Shown here: positions 9,801 through 23,086 of the stretch, piece by piece
Layout of the letters: each line of letters starts with the position of its first letter
How positions within the stretch are numbered: position 1 is the stretch's first letter
Assembly: GCA_028279985.1 (NCBI GenBank)
Contig: JANQMR010000020.1
Location: 31,819-95,818 of the forward strand
Direction: 5' to 3'
Origin: Woeseiaceae bacterium
GTDB lineage: Bacteria > Pseudomonadota > Gammaproteobacteria > Steroidobacterales > Woeseiaceae
Length of the DNA stretch: 64,000 nt
The notes under the pieces: model-generated
Told to the model about the DNA's origin: nothing
Seen by the model: only the letters and a program-made list of their open reading frames with translations
Databases searched by the model: none
Translations under genes and position numbers: made by a program

Positions 9801-12432
9801 GACCCACGCCGAAGTTGGGGCCGAAGTGGGGGACGAAGCCGAAGCAAGCCCTCCCGGGACCGAGACAAAGCCCGACGCGGCAAGCGTCACGGTGGGCGAC
9901 ATGGACGCCGCCAATCAACTGGCAAGGCGGGTGCCGACGGCGGTACTGAGACCTCCGCTGGCCTTCTGCCGCGCGACCGGCATCGAGCTCGGCGAGGGCA
10001 CGCGCGTGATCGTGATGTCCGACAAAGGCGGCGTCGGCCGCGCGCTGATCGAGCGGCTGGAAAAACGCGGCGTCGAGGTGCTGACGCTGGATGCCGATGC
10101 CGACAGTGCGACGATTGCAAGCGAGGTATCGGGCTTCGACGAAGCCGGTCCGGTCACCGGTCTGTACTGGCTGCCCGCTCTGGATGCCCATACGCCGGTT
10201 GCGGACATGGACGACGAAGAATGGCGGACGGCAGTCGATCGAAGGATCAAGGGGCTGTACGAAACCGCGAAGGCGCTCTACGCAAGTCTCGACAAGCCGA
10301 CACAATTCGTTATCGCCGGGACACGCCTGGGCGGCCGACACGGTTACGACAAGCAAGGCGCGCTGAATCCGCTAGGCGGCGGCGTTTGCGGATTCGTCAA
10401 GGCCCTGAAACGCGAACGCACGGACCTGCTGTGCAAGGTCGTGGACTTTGCGCCCAGCCGCAAGACCGCTGCGCTGGCCGATCAATTCATCGCCGAAACG
10501 CTGTCGGACCCGGGCGCAGTCGAGATTGGTCTAGACGACGCCGGGCGCTGGACGGTCGGCTTGCGCGAGATTCCCGTTGACGGCAGTGCCACCGGCCTCG
10601 AACTCGGCAAGGACTCGGTGTTCGTCGTAACGGGCGCCGCGGGCGGTATCGTCTCGGCGATCGTCACGGATCTTGCCGCGGCCTCCGGCGGGACTTTCCA
10701 TTTGCTCGATCTCGCACCCGAACCGGAGCGCAACGATCCGGACATCGCGCGTTTCGCCACCGACCGAGACGGATTGAAGCGCGACATTTTCGAGCGGATC
10801 AAACAAAGCGGCGAACGCGCCACCCCGGCCATGGTGGAACGGGAGCTGTCTCGCCTCGAACGTGCCGGCGCGGCGCTTGCCGCCATCGACGCCGTCGAGG
10901 CTGCAGGCGGGACCGCGGTTTATCACCAGGTGGATCTAACCGACGCCGGTGCCGTTGCAGCCGTGACCGGCGATATCGTCGCGAGCTCGGATCGTATCGA
11001 TGTGCTGATCCACGCCGCCGGCATCGAAATCAGCCGCTTCCTGTCCGACAAGTCGCGCGACGAGTTCGACCTGGTATTCGGCGTCAAGAGTGACGCCTGG
11101 CACAGCCTGGTCCGCGCCTTGGGCGACACGCCGGTCGACGCCGCGGTCGTATTCAGCTCGATTGCGGGCCGCTTCGGCAACGGCGGCCAGACCGACTACA
11201 GCGCGGCCAACGACTTCCTCTGCAAGTGCATGTCCGGATTGCGCCATACCCGGCCGGAAACCCGGGGTCTCGCCATCGACTGGACTGCCTGGGGCGGTAT
11301 CGGCATGGCAACGCGCGGCTCGATTCCGACGATGATGGAAGCCGCGGGTATCGACATGCTGCCGCCCGAAGCGGGGATTCCGCTCGTGCGCCGGGAGCTG
11401 ACCCAGGGTCCGCCGGCCGGCGAAATAGTCGTTGCCGGGCGGCTGGGGATCCTGACCGAGGAATGGGATCAAAGCGGCGGGATCGACCCGGCCGCAATAG
11501 TTGATGCCGATGGCAAAACCGACAGCCGCGGCCCGATGATCGGTGAGGTCGTTGCAATGAATCTCGCCGACGGCCTGACCGTCGAAACCGAGCTCGACCC
11601 GAGCGCCCAGGCTTTTCTCTACGACCACAAGATCGACGGGACGCCGGTGTTGCCGGGTGTGATGGGACTGGAGGGCTTTGCCGAGCTATCGACCTTGCTC
11701 TTGCCGGACCATCGCGTCGAGTCGATCGACGACGTCCGCTTCGAAGCACCGTTCAAGTTCTATCGCGGCGAACCGAGGAAACTCAGGCTGTCCGCCCAGT
11801 TCGCCGTTGCCGGCGGTCGACTGCTCGCTTACTGCCGGCTGGACGGCGCGCGTGAGATCAAAACCCAGGCCGAACCGGTAGTGACCACCCATTTCACGGC
11901 CACGGTGCGATTGACGCGCGACGAACCGCAGGCCGTACATGCCGAGAAACCGAAACCGGCCGCCGGTCCCGCCATCGACTCCGAAACGGTATATCGGGTG
12001 TATTTCCACGGACCCGCTTACCGGGTGCTCGAAAGCGCCTGGGGTAACGGTTCGGATGTGGCGATCGGCCGTCTGGCCAGCGACCTGCCGGCGAACCATT
12101 CACCGGCCGAACTGCCGACGCAGATATCGCCGCGGCTGATCGAGCTGTGTTTCCAGACGGCGGGTATGTACGAGCTCGGCGTGGACGGCCGCTTCGGCCT
12201 GCCGGCCCGGATCGGGCGGGTGCAAAAACTCAAGGAACCGAGCGTGGTCGACGCGCAATTTTTCACTGTCGTCAGGCACGGCAACGGCGACTCGGGCGGT
12301 TTCGACGCCGAGGTCGTGGACGAGTCGGGTGACGTGTATTTGAGACTCGAGGGTTATCACACGGCCGAATTACCCGGCGGGGCCGAGGCTGCCGCCATCG
12401 AGCCGATCAAGACCGTATTCAGGGCGGAATAA
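3850..12432 (+). CDS. Iterative PUFA-synthase-like polyketide/fatty acid synthase, KS-AT-KS-ACPx3-KR-DH
   Basis: A 2860-residue multidomain synthase. KS1 (about 8-470) has C217 in DAACASAM, H351 in EGHGTSTR and H391 in KSNIGH. The acyltransferase (about 605-930) has S707 in GHSLGEY and the SHAFH motif at 808-812. A divergent second KS (about 1030-1545) keeps C1283 in NGACASGTQA, H1431 and K1466/H1471 in NTKGFTGH. Three carrier domains follow, each with LGVDTVKQAE: Thr1706, Thr1824 and Thr1935 stand where Ser is expected. The ketoreductase (about 1980-2510) has VTGAAGGI and Y2450/N2454. The dehydratase (about 2550-2855) is a double hotdog with H2593 in DHKIDGTPVLPG and a YFHGPAYRVLE second half. 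There is no enoylreductase or thioesterase. Ala/Pro-rich linkers separate the carriers. It probably builds an acyl chain from malonyl-CoA; the product is unknown. Confidence 0.92.
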   Translation: MRDTAHRAVAVVGLGTIMPEAPNVDRFWDNLKSGRYSITDVDPERWDPALYYDPDPATEDATYSKIGGWVRDWEWKPFDWKLPIPPKVAAAMDDGQRWGVACTHSLLEDYGYPERPLDPDRTAVILGNAMAGEKHYMTSLRVFFPEFARELEEAESFRDLPEEVRKAILAETRRGVRERIPPITEDSMPGELANVMAGRIANVFNLHGPNYVVDAACASAMAAMSAAVEGLEEYDYDAVITGGIDRNMGASTYVKFCKIGALSATGTRPYADGADGFVMGEGAALFLLKRLEDAERDGDHIYAVLRGMGGSSDGKGKGITAPNPVGQKFAIQRAWENAGLSPSTASYIEGHGTSTRVGDVVEVGSLTEVFNNAGAEPGSVALGSVKSNIGHLKGAAGAAGILKTVLALNDKLLPPSLHCDKKNPNIDFEHSPFYVNTELRDWEKPASGIRRAGVSAFGFGGTNFHAVLEEYVPGQAASERKSSVSVPEFSSGSASSVSVSGPGPGAAAKTPPSGAVVLGAETGAELATKLRHLKSDAEANRMLGRAAPLASDLAAPERIAIDFKNPKDLTRKIDLAAKALERDEPQLWKALTSQGVFRGSGEKRKIAFLYPGQGSQYVNMLAELRNREPAVRAVFEQADRVMRPHLNDRLLSDFIFVDAEDESAMQEAAASLKQTEITQPAVLSVDHALTRLLETYGVFPDMVMGHSLGEYAALVQSGVLGFADALEAVSARGREMTKVAMDDNGKMAAVFAPLTDIQRVLAGIEGYAVIANINSSEQAVVGGASAAIDEAIEKFTAEGVHVVPLPVSHAFHTKIVAPASEPLKAVLSRMQVHEPRLPIISNVTGKFYMSGENAAAGIVDLLGRQIASPVQFVNGLETLYEAGARVFVEVGPKKALKGFVDDVLGERADVISLFVNHPKIGELPSMNQALCGLYAAGHGAGREEARPGPVSASVSAPAAEPAPARTPAAAPPLATPPVAAAAAAPAVTSAASAVHAAPTAAGAEGQLAALFNSFLERGRDILSQGAPSGAARIAVSGAALGLPGTAKVFDDDNVGRILHGEQFIDVIPYRLRQAMAEKHITRLVKPEHGDPTFVRIDDTKDVVKLGGRAGSFDLAAEFGVNPERVRAFDSTTAMAVAVGLDALRDAGIPLVMSYKTTTTGSKLPDRWRLPDALRDETGVIFASAFPGIDAFSEQLDDYYTERGHREQLEGLESLRDWFSHQGNGSGAGIDEIDRRIAELKSLVGKTEFHFDRRFLFRVLSMGHSQFAEEIGARGPNTQINGACASGTQAMSLAEDWIRQGRCKRVVIVSADNVTSDHLMEWIGAGFLASGAAATDDNPKEAATPFDRRRHGMIAGMGAAALVVESEDASRARGLQPIAEILGSVSANSAFHGTRLDIKHISAVMEQLVAGVERRHGLSREQLAPQTMFMSHETYTPARGGSASAEIHALRSVFGDKADRIVISNTKGFTGHAMGAGIEDVVAIKALETGIVPPVPNFKEVDPELGELNLSSGGSYPVQYALRLGAGFGSQLAMSLTRWMPAPDGRRRNPDQLGFEYRIADRERWQAWLTEVSGYDHADIEVASRRLRVKDQGPPLRSPAQVTAAQAPQASTVSPPPAAAEPVAAAEPVRAEPPPAPAPEPEPVAAPEPAQAAAPEPAPAVTAAAETAVSSDDVEQTVIRVVAEKTDYPPDMLELDLDLEADLGVDTVKQAEIFAEIRGHYGIPRDENLKLSEFPTLNHVVQFVRDRRPDQPAPVTGEPVSAAASAPEPAPTPSAEPAAPIPSATVESGDEVEQRVVQVVAEKTDYPPDMLELDLDLEADLGVDTVKQAEIFAEIRGHYGIPRDENLKLSEFPTLNHVVQFVLDRRPDQPTAAAPEPAAMSTPEPEPAAETAAPAGESDDDGVTAQVLAVVAEMTGYPPDMLEMDLDLEADLGVDTVKQAEIFAAVREIYGIPRDPDLKLADFPTLTDTVRFVRERMPAADTAAATHAEVGAEVGDEAEASPPGTETKPDAASVTVGDMDAANQLARRVPTAVLRPPLAFCRATGIELGEGTRVIVMSDKGGVGRALIERLEKRGVEVLTLDADADSATIASEVSGFDEAGPVTGLYWLPALDAHTPVADMDDEEWRTAVDRRIKGLYETAKALYASLDKPTQFVIAGTRLGGRHGYDKQGALNPLGGGVCGFVKALKRERTDLLCKVVDFAPSRKTAALADQFIAETLSDPGAVEIGLDDAGRWTVGLREIPVDGSATGLELGKDSVFVVTGAAGGIVSAIVTDLAAASGGTFHLLDLAPEPERNDPDIARFATDRDGLKRDIFERIKQSGERATPAMVERELSRLERAGAALAAIDAVEAAGGTAVYHQVDLTDAGAVAAVTGDIVASSDRIDVLIHAAGIEISRFLSDKSRDEFDLVFGVKSDAWHSLVRALGDTPVDAAVVFSSIAGRFGNGGQTDYSAANDFLCKCMSGLRHTRPETRGLAIDWTAWGGIGMATRGSIPTMMEAAGIDMLPPEAGIPLVRRELTQGPPAGEIVVAGRLGILTEEWDQSGGIDPAAIVDADGKTDSRGPMIGEVVAMNLADGLTVETELDPSAQAFLYDHKIDGTPVLPGVMGLEGFAELSTLLLPDHRVESIDDVRFEAPFKFYRGEPRKLRLSAQFAVAGGRLLAYCRLDGAREIKTQAEPVVTTHFTATVRLTRDEPQAVHAEKPKPAAGPAIDSETVYRVYFHGPAYRVLESAWGNGSDVAIGRLASDLPANHSPAELPTQISPRLIELCFQTAGMYELGVDGRFGLPARIGRVQKLKEPSVVDAQFFTVVRHGNGDSGGFDAEVVDESGDVYLRLEGYHTAELPGGAEAAAIEPIKTVFRAE

Positions 12433-18066
<5,634 letters not shown>

Positions 18067-18095
18067 ACTCGATCTCTCGCGGCGAAGGACTGACG

Positions 18096-18809
18096 TTGAC
18101 GCAGCAGGTCTATTACTCCCTTCAGGATCGGCGGCAGCTACCGGCGGGACTGGAGTGGCTGACCGCCGCCGAGCGGGCGCACCTGGACGGTTTTCGATTC
18201 GACAAACGCCGACGCGACTGGCTGCTGGGGCGTTGGACCGCCAAACAGGCCGTCATGACCGTTGCAGCGCTGTCGAATCCCAGCCGCGTCGAGGTTGCTA
18301 CGGCGAACGACGGCGCGCCCTTACCCCGGCTCGACGACCGGCCTTTCGGTGCTGTGATGAGCCTGAGCCATAGCAACGATCGTGCGTTCTGCGCCGTCGC
18401 CTTCGGCCGGACCGAACTCGGCTGCGACATCGAGCTCGTCGAATCGCGCGGCCGCGCTTTCGTCGAGACTTACTTCACGGATGCGGAAAGCAGGCAGATT
18501 ATCGATGCCGACCAACACGACCGCGACCTGTTGACGACAACGATCTGGAGCGCCAAGGAAAGTGTTCTCAAAGCACTACGCATCGGTCTCGGTGCGGACA
18601 CGCGTAGCGTCGAAATCATTCCAGACGAACGTTTTGCCAAGCACGGCAACCAACAATCCGCAACATGGCAGGCAGGACGGGCCGCCGTGAGAAACGCCGG
18701 CGAGTTTGGGTGCTGGTGGCGCCGTGACGGAGACTTCGTCTTGAGTATTGCCGCCAGGGCGCCGTTACCGGCGCCGATGCCCGTCGGTTCGGAGACGCTG
18801 GCGGCCTGA
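18096..18809 (+). CDS. 4'-phosphopantetheinyl transferase (Sfp-type)
   Basis: A 237-residue enzyme of the Sfp/AcpT superfamily, which moves phosphopantetheine from CoA to carrier proteins. Three motifs are visible: SLSHSNDRAFCAVA, LGCDIELVE with the Mg-binding acids, and WSAKESVLKAL. The start is a TTG at 18096, preceded by GAAGGA at 18084-18089; no ATG fits the conserved N-terminus. It follows the carboxylase by 29 bases and ends the operon. Being dedicated to this cluster it should activate the three carrier domains, which makes their Thr-for-Ser change notable. Confidence 0.9.
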   Translation: MTQQVYYSLQDRRQLPAGLEWLTAAERAHLDGFRFDKRRRDWLLGRWTAKQAVMTVAALSNPSRVEVATANDGAPLPRLDDRPFGAVMSLSHSNDRAFCAVAFGRTELGCDIELVESRGRAFVETYFTDAESRQIIDADQHDRDLLTTTIWSAKESVLKALRIGLGADTRSVEIIPDERFAKHGNQQSATWQAGRAAVRNAGEFGCWWRRDGDFVLSIAARAPLPAPMPVGSETLAA

Positions 18810-18889
18810 AAGCACCATGCCGGCATTCTCCGGTGAGTGACTTCTACCGTGGACAGTAGACCTAAGGCGGTTGTACATGTCCGCCAGAA

Positions 18890-18909
18890 CGTCCGCCCGG
18901 ACGATTTTT
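18890..18909 (+). terminator. Intrinsic terminator of the synthase operon
   Basis: A GC hairpin CGTCC-GCCC-GGACG is followed by ATTTTT, 80 bases after the phosphopantetheinyl transferase stop and just before the convergent oxidoreductase gene. The stem is short, so efficiency is uncertain. Confidence 0.55.
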
Positions 18910-18947
18910 GCCCAGGCGACGGTAGTTTCGGATAACGTCTGTCGAAG

Positions 18948-20966
18948 CTAATCGGCCGCGGGCAGTCTTTCGGCAGCGATTTCGGCAATGTCCCGGACTT
19001 TGACGGCTTGCTCCCGATCGGAAACGCGCACCGCGTCTTCCATCATCGTCATGCAAAAAGAGCAGCCGACGGCAACCGTGTCCGCGCCGGTGTCGGTCGC
19101 GTGTTCCAGGCGTTTGAGGTTGATACGCTCGTCCTCTTCCACGTCGTACCACATGTTGCCGCCGCCGGCACCGCAACAGAAACTCTGGCGCCGGTTCTGC
19201 TGCATCTCACGGAGCTCACCGCCATTGGCGAGCGTCGCGCCAAGTACCTTGCGCGGCGCATCGTAGATGCCGTTGTGACGACCCAGGTAACACGGATCGT
19301 GGTAGGTCATCACGGCTTCGTTCTTCTCGAGCTCGAGCTTGCCGCCCTGCACGAGCTCATCGATGAATTGTGAATGATGTTCGACGCGATAACGGCCGTT
19401 GAAATCCGGGTACTCGTTGCCGATCGTATGCAGGCAATGCGGGCAGGGGGTCACGATCCGGTTGAACTCGTAACGGTTCAACACGTCGACGTTCTTGGTT
19501 GCCAAGGTCTCGAACAGGTATTCGTCGCCGATGCGGCGCGCCGAATCGCCGGTACAGGTCTCTTCGTTACCCAGCACGGCATAGTCGGTGCCGGATGCCT
19601 CCAGCAGGCGTAACATCGCGCGCGCGACGGCCTGGTTACGCGGATCGTAGGCGCCGGCGCAGCCCACCCAGTAGAGCACGTCGGCCTGTTTTTTGTCTTT
19701 CATCAGCGGCAGGTCGATGCCGGCGCTTTTTGCCCACTGGATACGATCCCGCACCGGCAAGCCCCAGGGGTTGCCCTTGCTGGTCATCGCCTCCAGCGGC
19801 TCGCCCGCCTGCTCGGGCGGCCTGCCTTCCGACATCACCAGGTGCCGGCGCATGTCGGTGAAGGTCGGCACGTGATCGATCAGCACCGGACAGACGTCGC
19901 TGCAGGCGGCGCAGCTCGTGCAGGACCAGAGCTCTTGCTCCTGGATACGGTCGCCGATCAGGGTTTTGGCCTCGCCGCGGCCCTGTTGCTGGTAAAGCTC
20001 GTGACGGATATCGGTAACGAGCTTCATCGGCGACAGCGGCCTGCCCGAAGCGTGCGCCGGGCAAACGCTGGTGCAGCGGGCACATTCGGTGCAGGCCACC
20101 GAGTCCAGCAACTGCTTCCAGGTGAAATCCCGGCTGCGGCTGGCGCCGAAGGCGAGCTCATCCAGGTCGGCCTCCGGGTCTTCCATCAGTTCGGTGACGT
20201 GCATCGGACGTACCCGGCCGCGCCGCTCGCGGTCGGTGGCCGCCGTATTGGCAACGACCGCGACGGCATGAAACATCTTGGTCATCGGCAGGACGGCGAT
20301 GAATGCCAGCGACGTGACCGCATGTCCCCACCAGATCGCGGGCTCCATGGCCGCCCAGCTTTCGGCGCCGGCAAGACCCGACAGCGGATAACCTATGAAC
20401 GAGAACGCGGCTGTCTCGGGCTGCTGGATCGCGAGTCTCGCGGCTTCGGAAAGAAAACCGCCGATCACCAGGACGACCAGGAAGATCAGTATCCCGGTAT
20501 CGCCCAGCAAATGACCGCGGCCCTTGAACGTGTGCTGCGGCAAGACCTCGGGTTTGTCGACGTGACGGCGCCACAAGGCCATCAGCAGGCCGACGAACAA
20601 CATCAGGCCGCCGAAATCGTTCAGCGCCGCGAACCACGGCACGTCCTTGCCCGGCAAGAAGCCCGTGAAGATGTCCCGCGCGACAAAAAAGCCCACCGTC
20701 GTCGCGAACACCAGCTCGATGAAGCCCCAGGCCAGGCAGAAGTGCATCACGCTCGCGTAACCGAACTGCGGATTTTGCACCCGAGCCTGGCCGACGCCGA
20801 ACACCAGCGCGTTGCCGAGTTGTTTCAGGGGCTCGAGCTTTCGATGTTTTTCGGCCTTGCCGCGGCGAACGGCTAAAAGCCCGCGGAGGTTGTACAGGAA
20901 GTACAACATCGCCAGCGACGCCAGCACGTAGAACAGGGTCGAAACGTGGCTGCTAACGTCTTCCAT
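18948..20966 (-). CDS. Membrane FeS ETF:quinone oxidoreductase (EMO/heterodisulfide-reductase-like)
   Basis: A 672-residue protein with several N-terminal transmembrane helices (about 1-260, nitrate-reductase-gamma-like cytochrome b region). Two 4Fe-4S motifs follow (CTECARCTSVCPA and CTSCAACSDVCPV), then two CCG-type cysteine modules (CTGDSARR...CPHCLH and SFCCGAGGGNMWYD...CSFC). This matches membrane FeS oxidoreductases linked to etfAB that pass ETF electrons to quinones. The ATG at 20966 is preferred over the longer frame to 21014 because GGAGGA lies 8 bases upstream and the hydrophobic segment follows directly. It is downstream of etfB and etfA on the same strand, with a hairpin-forming repeat in between. 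It offers an electron exit for the acyl-CoA dehydrogenase at 2131-3786. Confidence 0.87.
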   Translation of the reverse strand: MEDVSSHVSTLFYVLASLAMLYFLYNLRGLLAVRRGKAEKHRKLEPLKQLGNALVFGVGQARVQNPQFGYASVMHFCLAWGFIELVFATTVGFFVARDIFTGFLPGKDVPWFAALNDFGGLMLFVGLLMALWRRHVDKPEVLPQHTFKGRGHLLGDTGILIFLVVLVIGGFLSEAARLAIQQPETAAFSFIGYPLSGLAGAESWAAMEPAIWWGHAVTSLAFIAVLPMTKMFHAVAVVANTAATDRERRGRVRPMHVTELMEDPEADLDELAFGASRSRDFTWKQLLDSVACTECARCTSVCPAHASGRPLSPMKLVTDIRHELYQQQGRGEAKTLIGDRIQEQELWSCTSCAACSDVCPVLIDHVPTFTDMRRHLVMSEGRPPEQAGEPLEAMTSKGNPWGLPVRDRIQWAKSAGIDLPLMKDKKQADVLYWVGCAGAYDPRNQAVARAMLRLLEASGTDYAVLGNEETCTGDSARRIGDEYLFETLATKNVDVLNRYEFNRIVTPCPHCLHTIGNEYPDFNGRYRVEHHSQFIDELVQGGKLELEKNEAVMTYHDPCYLGRHNGIYDAPRKVLGATLANGGELREMQQNRRQSFCCGAGGGNMWYDVEEDERINLKRLEHATDTGADTVAVGCSFCMTMMEDAVRVSDREQAVKVRDIAEIAAERLPAAD

Positions 20967-21021
20967 TTCACGGATCCTCCACCCAGCTACCGCGTCCATC
21001 GCCGGTGCCGGCAACGAGCGA

Positions 21022-21088
21022 CCCAGCTACTGCGCCCGTCGGCGACATCAGCAATATGAGGACCACGCTCGCAGGCGCAGTAGCTGGG
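21022..21088. repeat. 15-bp inverted repeat between etfA and the FeS oxidoreductase gene
   Basis: CCCAGCTACTGCGCC at 21022-21036 and its exact reverse complement at 21074-21088 are separated by 37 bases. A partial third copy, CCCAGCTACCGCG, lies at 20982-20994. In the etfBA transcript this would fold into a strong stem before the third gene, so it may attenuate or stabilise. There is no T-run. Confidence 0.75.
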
Positions 21089-22069
21089 CTAGCCCCCTTC
21101 GATTTCCTCGATCAGCACCGGCACGACTTCGAGCACGTCGCCGACAATGCCGTAATCCGCCGCCTTGAAAATCGGCGCCTTGGCATCGGTATTGATCGCC
21201 GCGATCGTCTTGGCCCCCTTGACGCCGACCATGTGCTGGATCGAACCGGAAATACCCAGCGCCAGGTACAGCTTCGGCGACACACTCTGGCCGGAGCTAC
21301 CGATCTGATGGTCGTTGGACATCCAACCGGCATCGCAGACCGGCCGCGAGGCGCCGACCTCGCCGTTCAAGGCCTTGGCGAGGCGCTGTGCGAGATCGAT
21401 GTTCTCCTCCGACTGGATACCGCGGCCGACCGAGACGATGACGTCCACGCTCGAGAGATCGACCCCGTCTGCCATCTCGTGTACCGGCGCCTTGGCCTGC
21501 GTGCGGAGCTGCCCGGCATCGAGTCCGGCGTCCACGGTCTGCGTGGCAATACCGGCGGTATCGGTCGCCAGCTCATCGGCGCGGAATGCGCCGGCCTGGA
21601 AACTGACGAAATGCGGATGATCGCCGCTGGCGAGGATGTCGGCGTTGAGCTTGCCCTGGAAGAGCTGGCGGACGAACACCGTTTGTCCGTTTTCGTGACG
21701 GAATTCGATGCTGTCGCTGATCAGCACGCGCCCAAAGCTAGCCGCGAGTCGCGGCGCGAAATCGCGCACCAGATACGTGTGCGGCATCACGACGAATTGA
21801 GGCGACAGCGCGGAGACCAGCGCGCTTGCCGCCGGTACGTACGCCTCGGCACGATACGGTTCCAACGCCGGGTCGGCGACGAGATGCAACGCTTTCGCCT
21901 CGACGTTCTTCAGTTCACCGGCCGCGGCGTCGAGGTCGCCACCGATCAGGCCGACGTCGACGTCCGCGCCGAGCGCGGCAGCCAGCTTCTGGGCGCCGAC
22001 GACGGCTTCGATCGAATGCGGATTGAGGGCGCCGCCGCGTTGTTCGGCAATTACGAGCACGTTGGTCAT
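21089..22069 (-). CDS. etfA: Electron transfer flavoprotein subunit alpha
   Basis: A 326-residue ETF alpha subunit. The N-terminal MTNVLVIAEQRGG fold is followed by the C-terminal FAD-binding region with GSSGQSVSPKLYLALGISG, IQHMVGVKGAKTIAAIN and APIFKAADYGIVGD. The ATG at 22069 overlaps the TGA of etfB in an ATGA junction. The longer frame to 22354 is out of frame with etfB and not protein-like. ETF collects electrons from acyl-CoA dehydrogenases and delivers them to an ETF:quinone oxidoreductase, here probably the product of the next gene. Confidence 0.95.
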   Translation of the reverse strand: MTNVLVIAEQRGGALNPHSIEAVVGAQKLAAALGADVDVGLIGGDLDAAAGELKNVEAKALHLVADPALEPYRAEAYVPAASALVSALSPQFVVMPHTYLVRDFAPRLAASFGRVLISDSIEFRHENGQTVFVRQLFQGKLNADILASGDHPHFVSFQAGAFRADELATDTAGIATQTVDAGLDAGQLRTQAKAPVHEMADGVDLSSVDVIVSVGRGIQSEENIDLAQRLAKALNGEVGASRPVCDAGWMSNDHQIGSSGQSVSPKLYLALGISGSIQHMVGVKGAKTIAAINTDAKAPIFKAADYGIVGDVLEVVPVLIEEIEGG

Positions 22070-22842
22070 TGCAGCACCCTCGCCTGGTATTTGAGTTTCT
22101 CGAGCAGCGCCGCCGCCTGTTCCGCGGGGCCGCCTTCGAGCATTTCGGCCGCAGCGGCGCCCTCCGGTGCGTAGATCCGGAGAATCCGCATGCCTGCCGC
22201 GATGTCGGCCGGCATGAGGTCCTGGCCCGGTATCTCCCGGATCTCCTTTTTCCTTGCCGCCATGATGCCTTTGAACGAGGTGTAGCGCGGCTTGTTGATA
22301 CCGGACTGTATGGTCAACACCGCCGGCAGCGGCAGCTCGACGCTTTGTGTCCAACCTTCCTCGAGTTCACGTTTGATCGTGAGCTTGTCCGTCCCGGCGT
22401 CGATGTCCACGACCACGGTTGCATGCGGCAGGCCCAACGACTCGGCCAACAGCACACCGGTTTGTCCGTACCCGTGGTCGTCGGACTGCAGTCCGCTCAC
22501 CACCAGGTCGAAGGACTCCGCACCCACCGCGCCGGCGAGGGCGCCGGCAACCTGCAAGGGGTCGAGACCGTGGCCGTGCTCGTCCGCGATGTGTATCGCC
22601 CGATCCGCACCTTTGGCCAGGGCCGTGCGCAAGGCATCCTGAACGCGCTTGGGTCCTAGCGAAATCGCAACGACCTCGCCGCCCTGCGCCTCCTTGATCT
22701 GCAGCGCCGCTTCCAGTGCGTAGTCGTCGGGTTCGCTGGTTTCGAACTCGATGCCGTCTTCGTCGATCCAGGACTCGTCGGCGTTGATCGCGATCTCGGA
22801 ATCCCGGGCGGGAACCTGTTTGATGAGCACACCGATCTTCAT
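22066..22842 (-). CDS. etfB: Electron transfer flavoprotein subunit beta
   Basis: A 258-residue ETF beta subunit starting MKIGVLIKQVPARDSEI. It carries the adenine-nucleotide-binding signature region (VVSGLQSDDHGYGQTGVLLAESLGLPHAT) and the conserved ELEEGW segment after it. It is the first gene of the leftward etfB-etfA-oxidoreductase operon and overlaps etfA by four bases. A GGAG lies about 12 bases upstream of the ATG. Together with etfA it links acyl-CoA oxidation to the quinone pool. Confidence 0.95.
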   Translation of the reverse strand: MKIGVLIKQVPARDSEIAINADESWIDEDGIEFETSEPDDYALEAALQIKEAQGGEVVAISLGPKRVQDALRTALAKGADRAIHIADEHGHGLDPLQVAGALAGAVGAESFDLVVSGLQSDDHGYGQTGVLLAESLGLPHATVVVDIDAGTDKLTIKRELEEGWTQSVELPLPAVLTIQSGINKPRYTSFKGIMAARKKEIREIPGQDLMPADIAAGMRILRIYAPEGAAAAEMLEGGPAEQAAALLEKLKYQARVLQ

Positions 22843-23086
22843 TCTTGTTGTTCTCCAACGGATTCAATGGCTTGATCGTCCCCTGCCCTGGTACGAAACA
22901 GGGTGCATGCGCATTCTAGGCACATCCGTCAAGGCCCGAATACCGTGGAAGACCGCAGTCTGCTGCGGTCGAGCCCGGATGAATCGAGGCGCCGGATTCG
23001 TTTTTGGAGTTCCGGAAACGTATGCCGAAGCCGTTTCCGATTGTCCGTCACTCGAAAAACAAGTCCGGCAGGTTTTTTGCGCTTCT

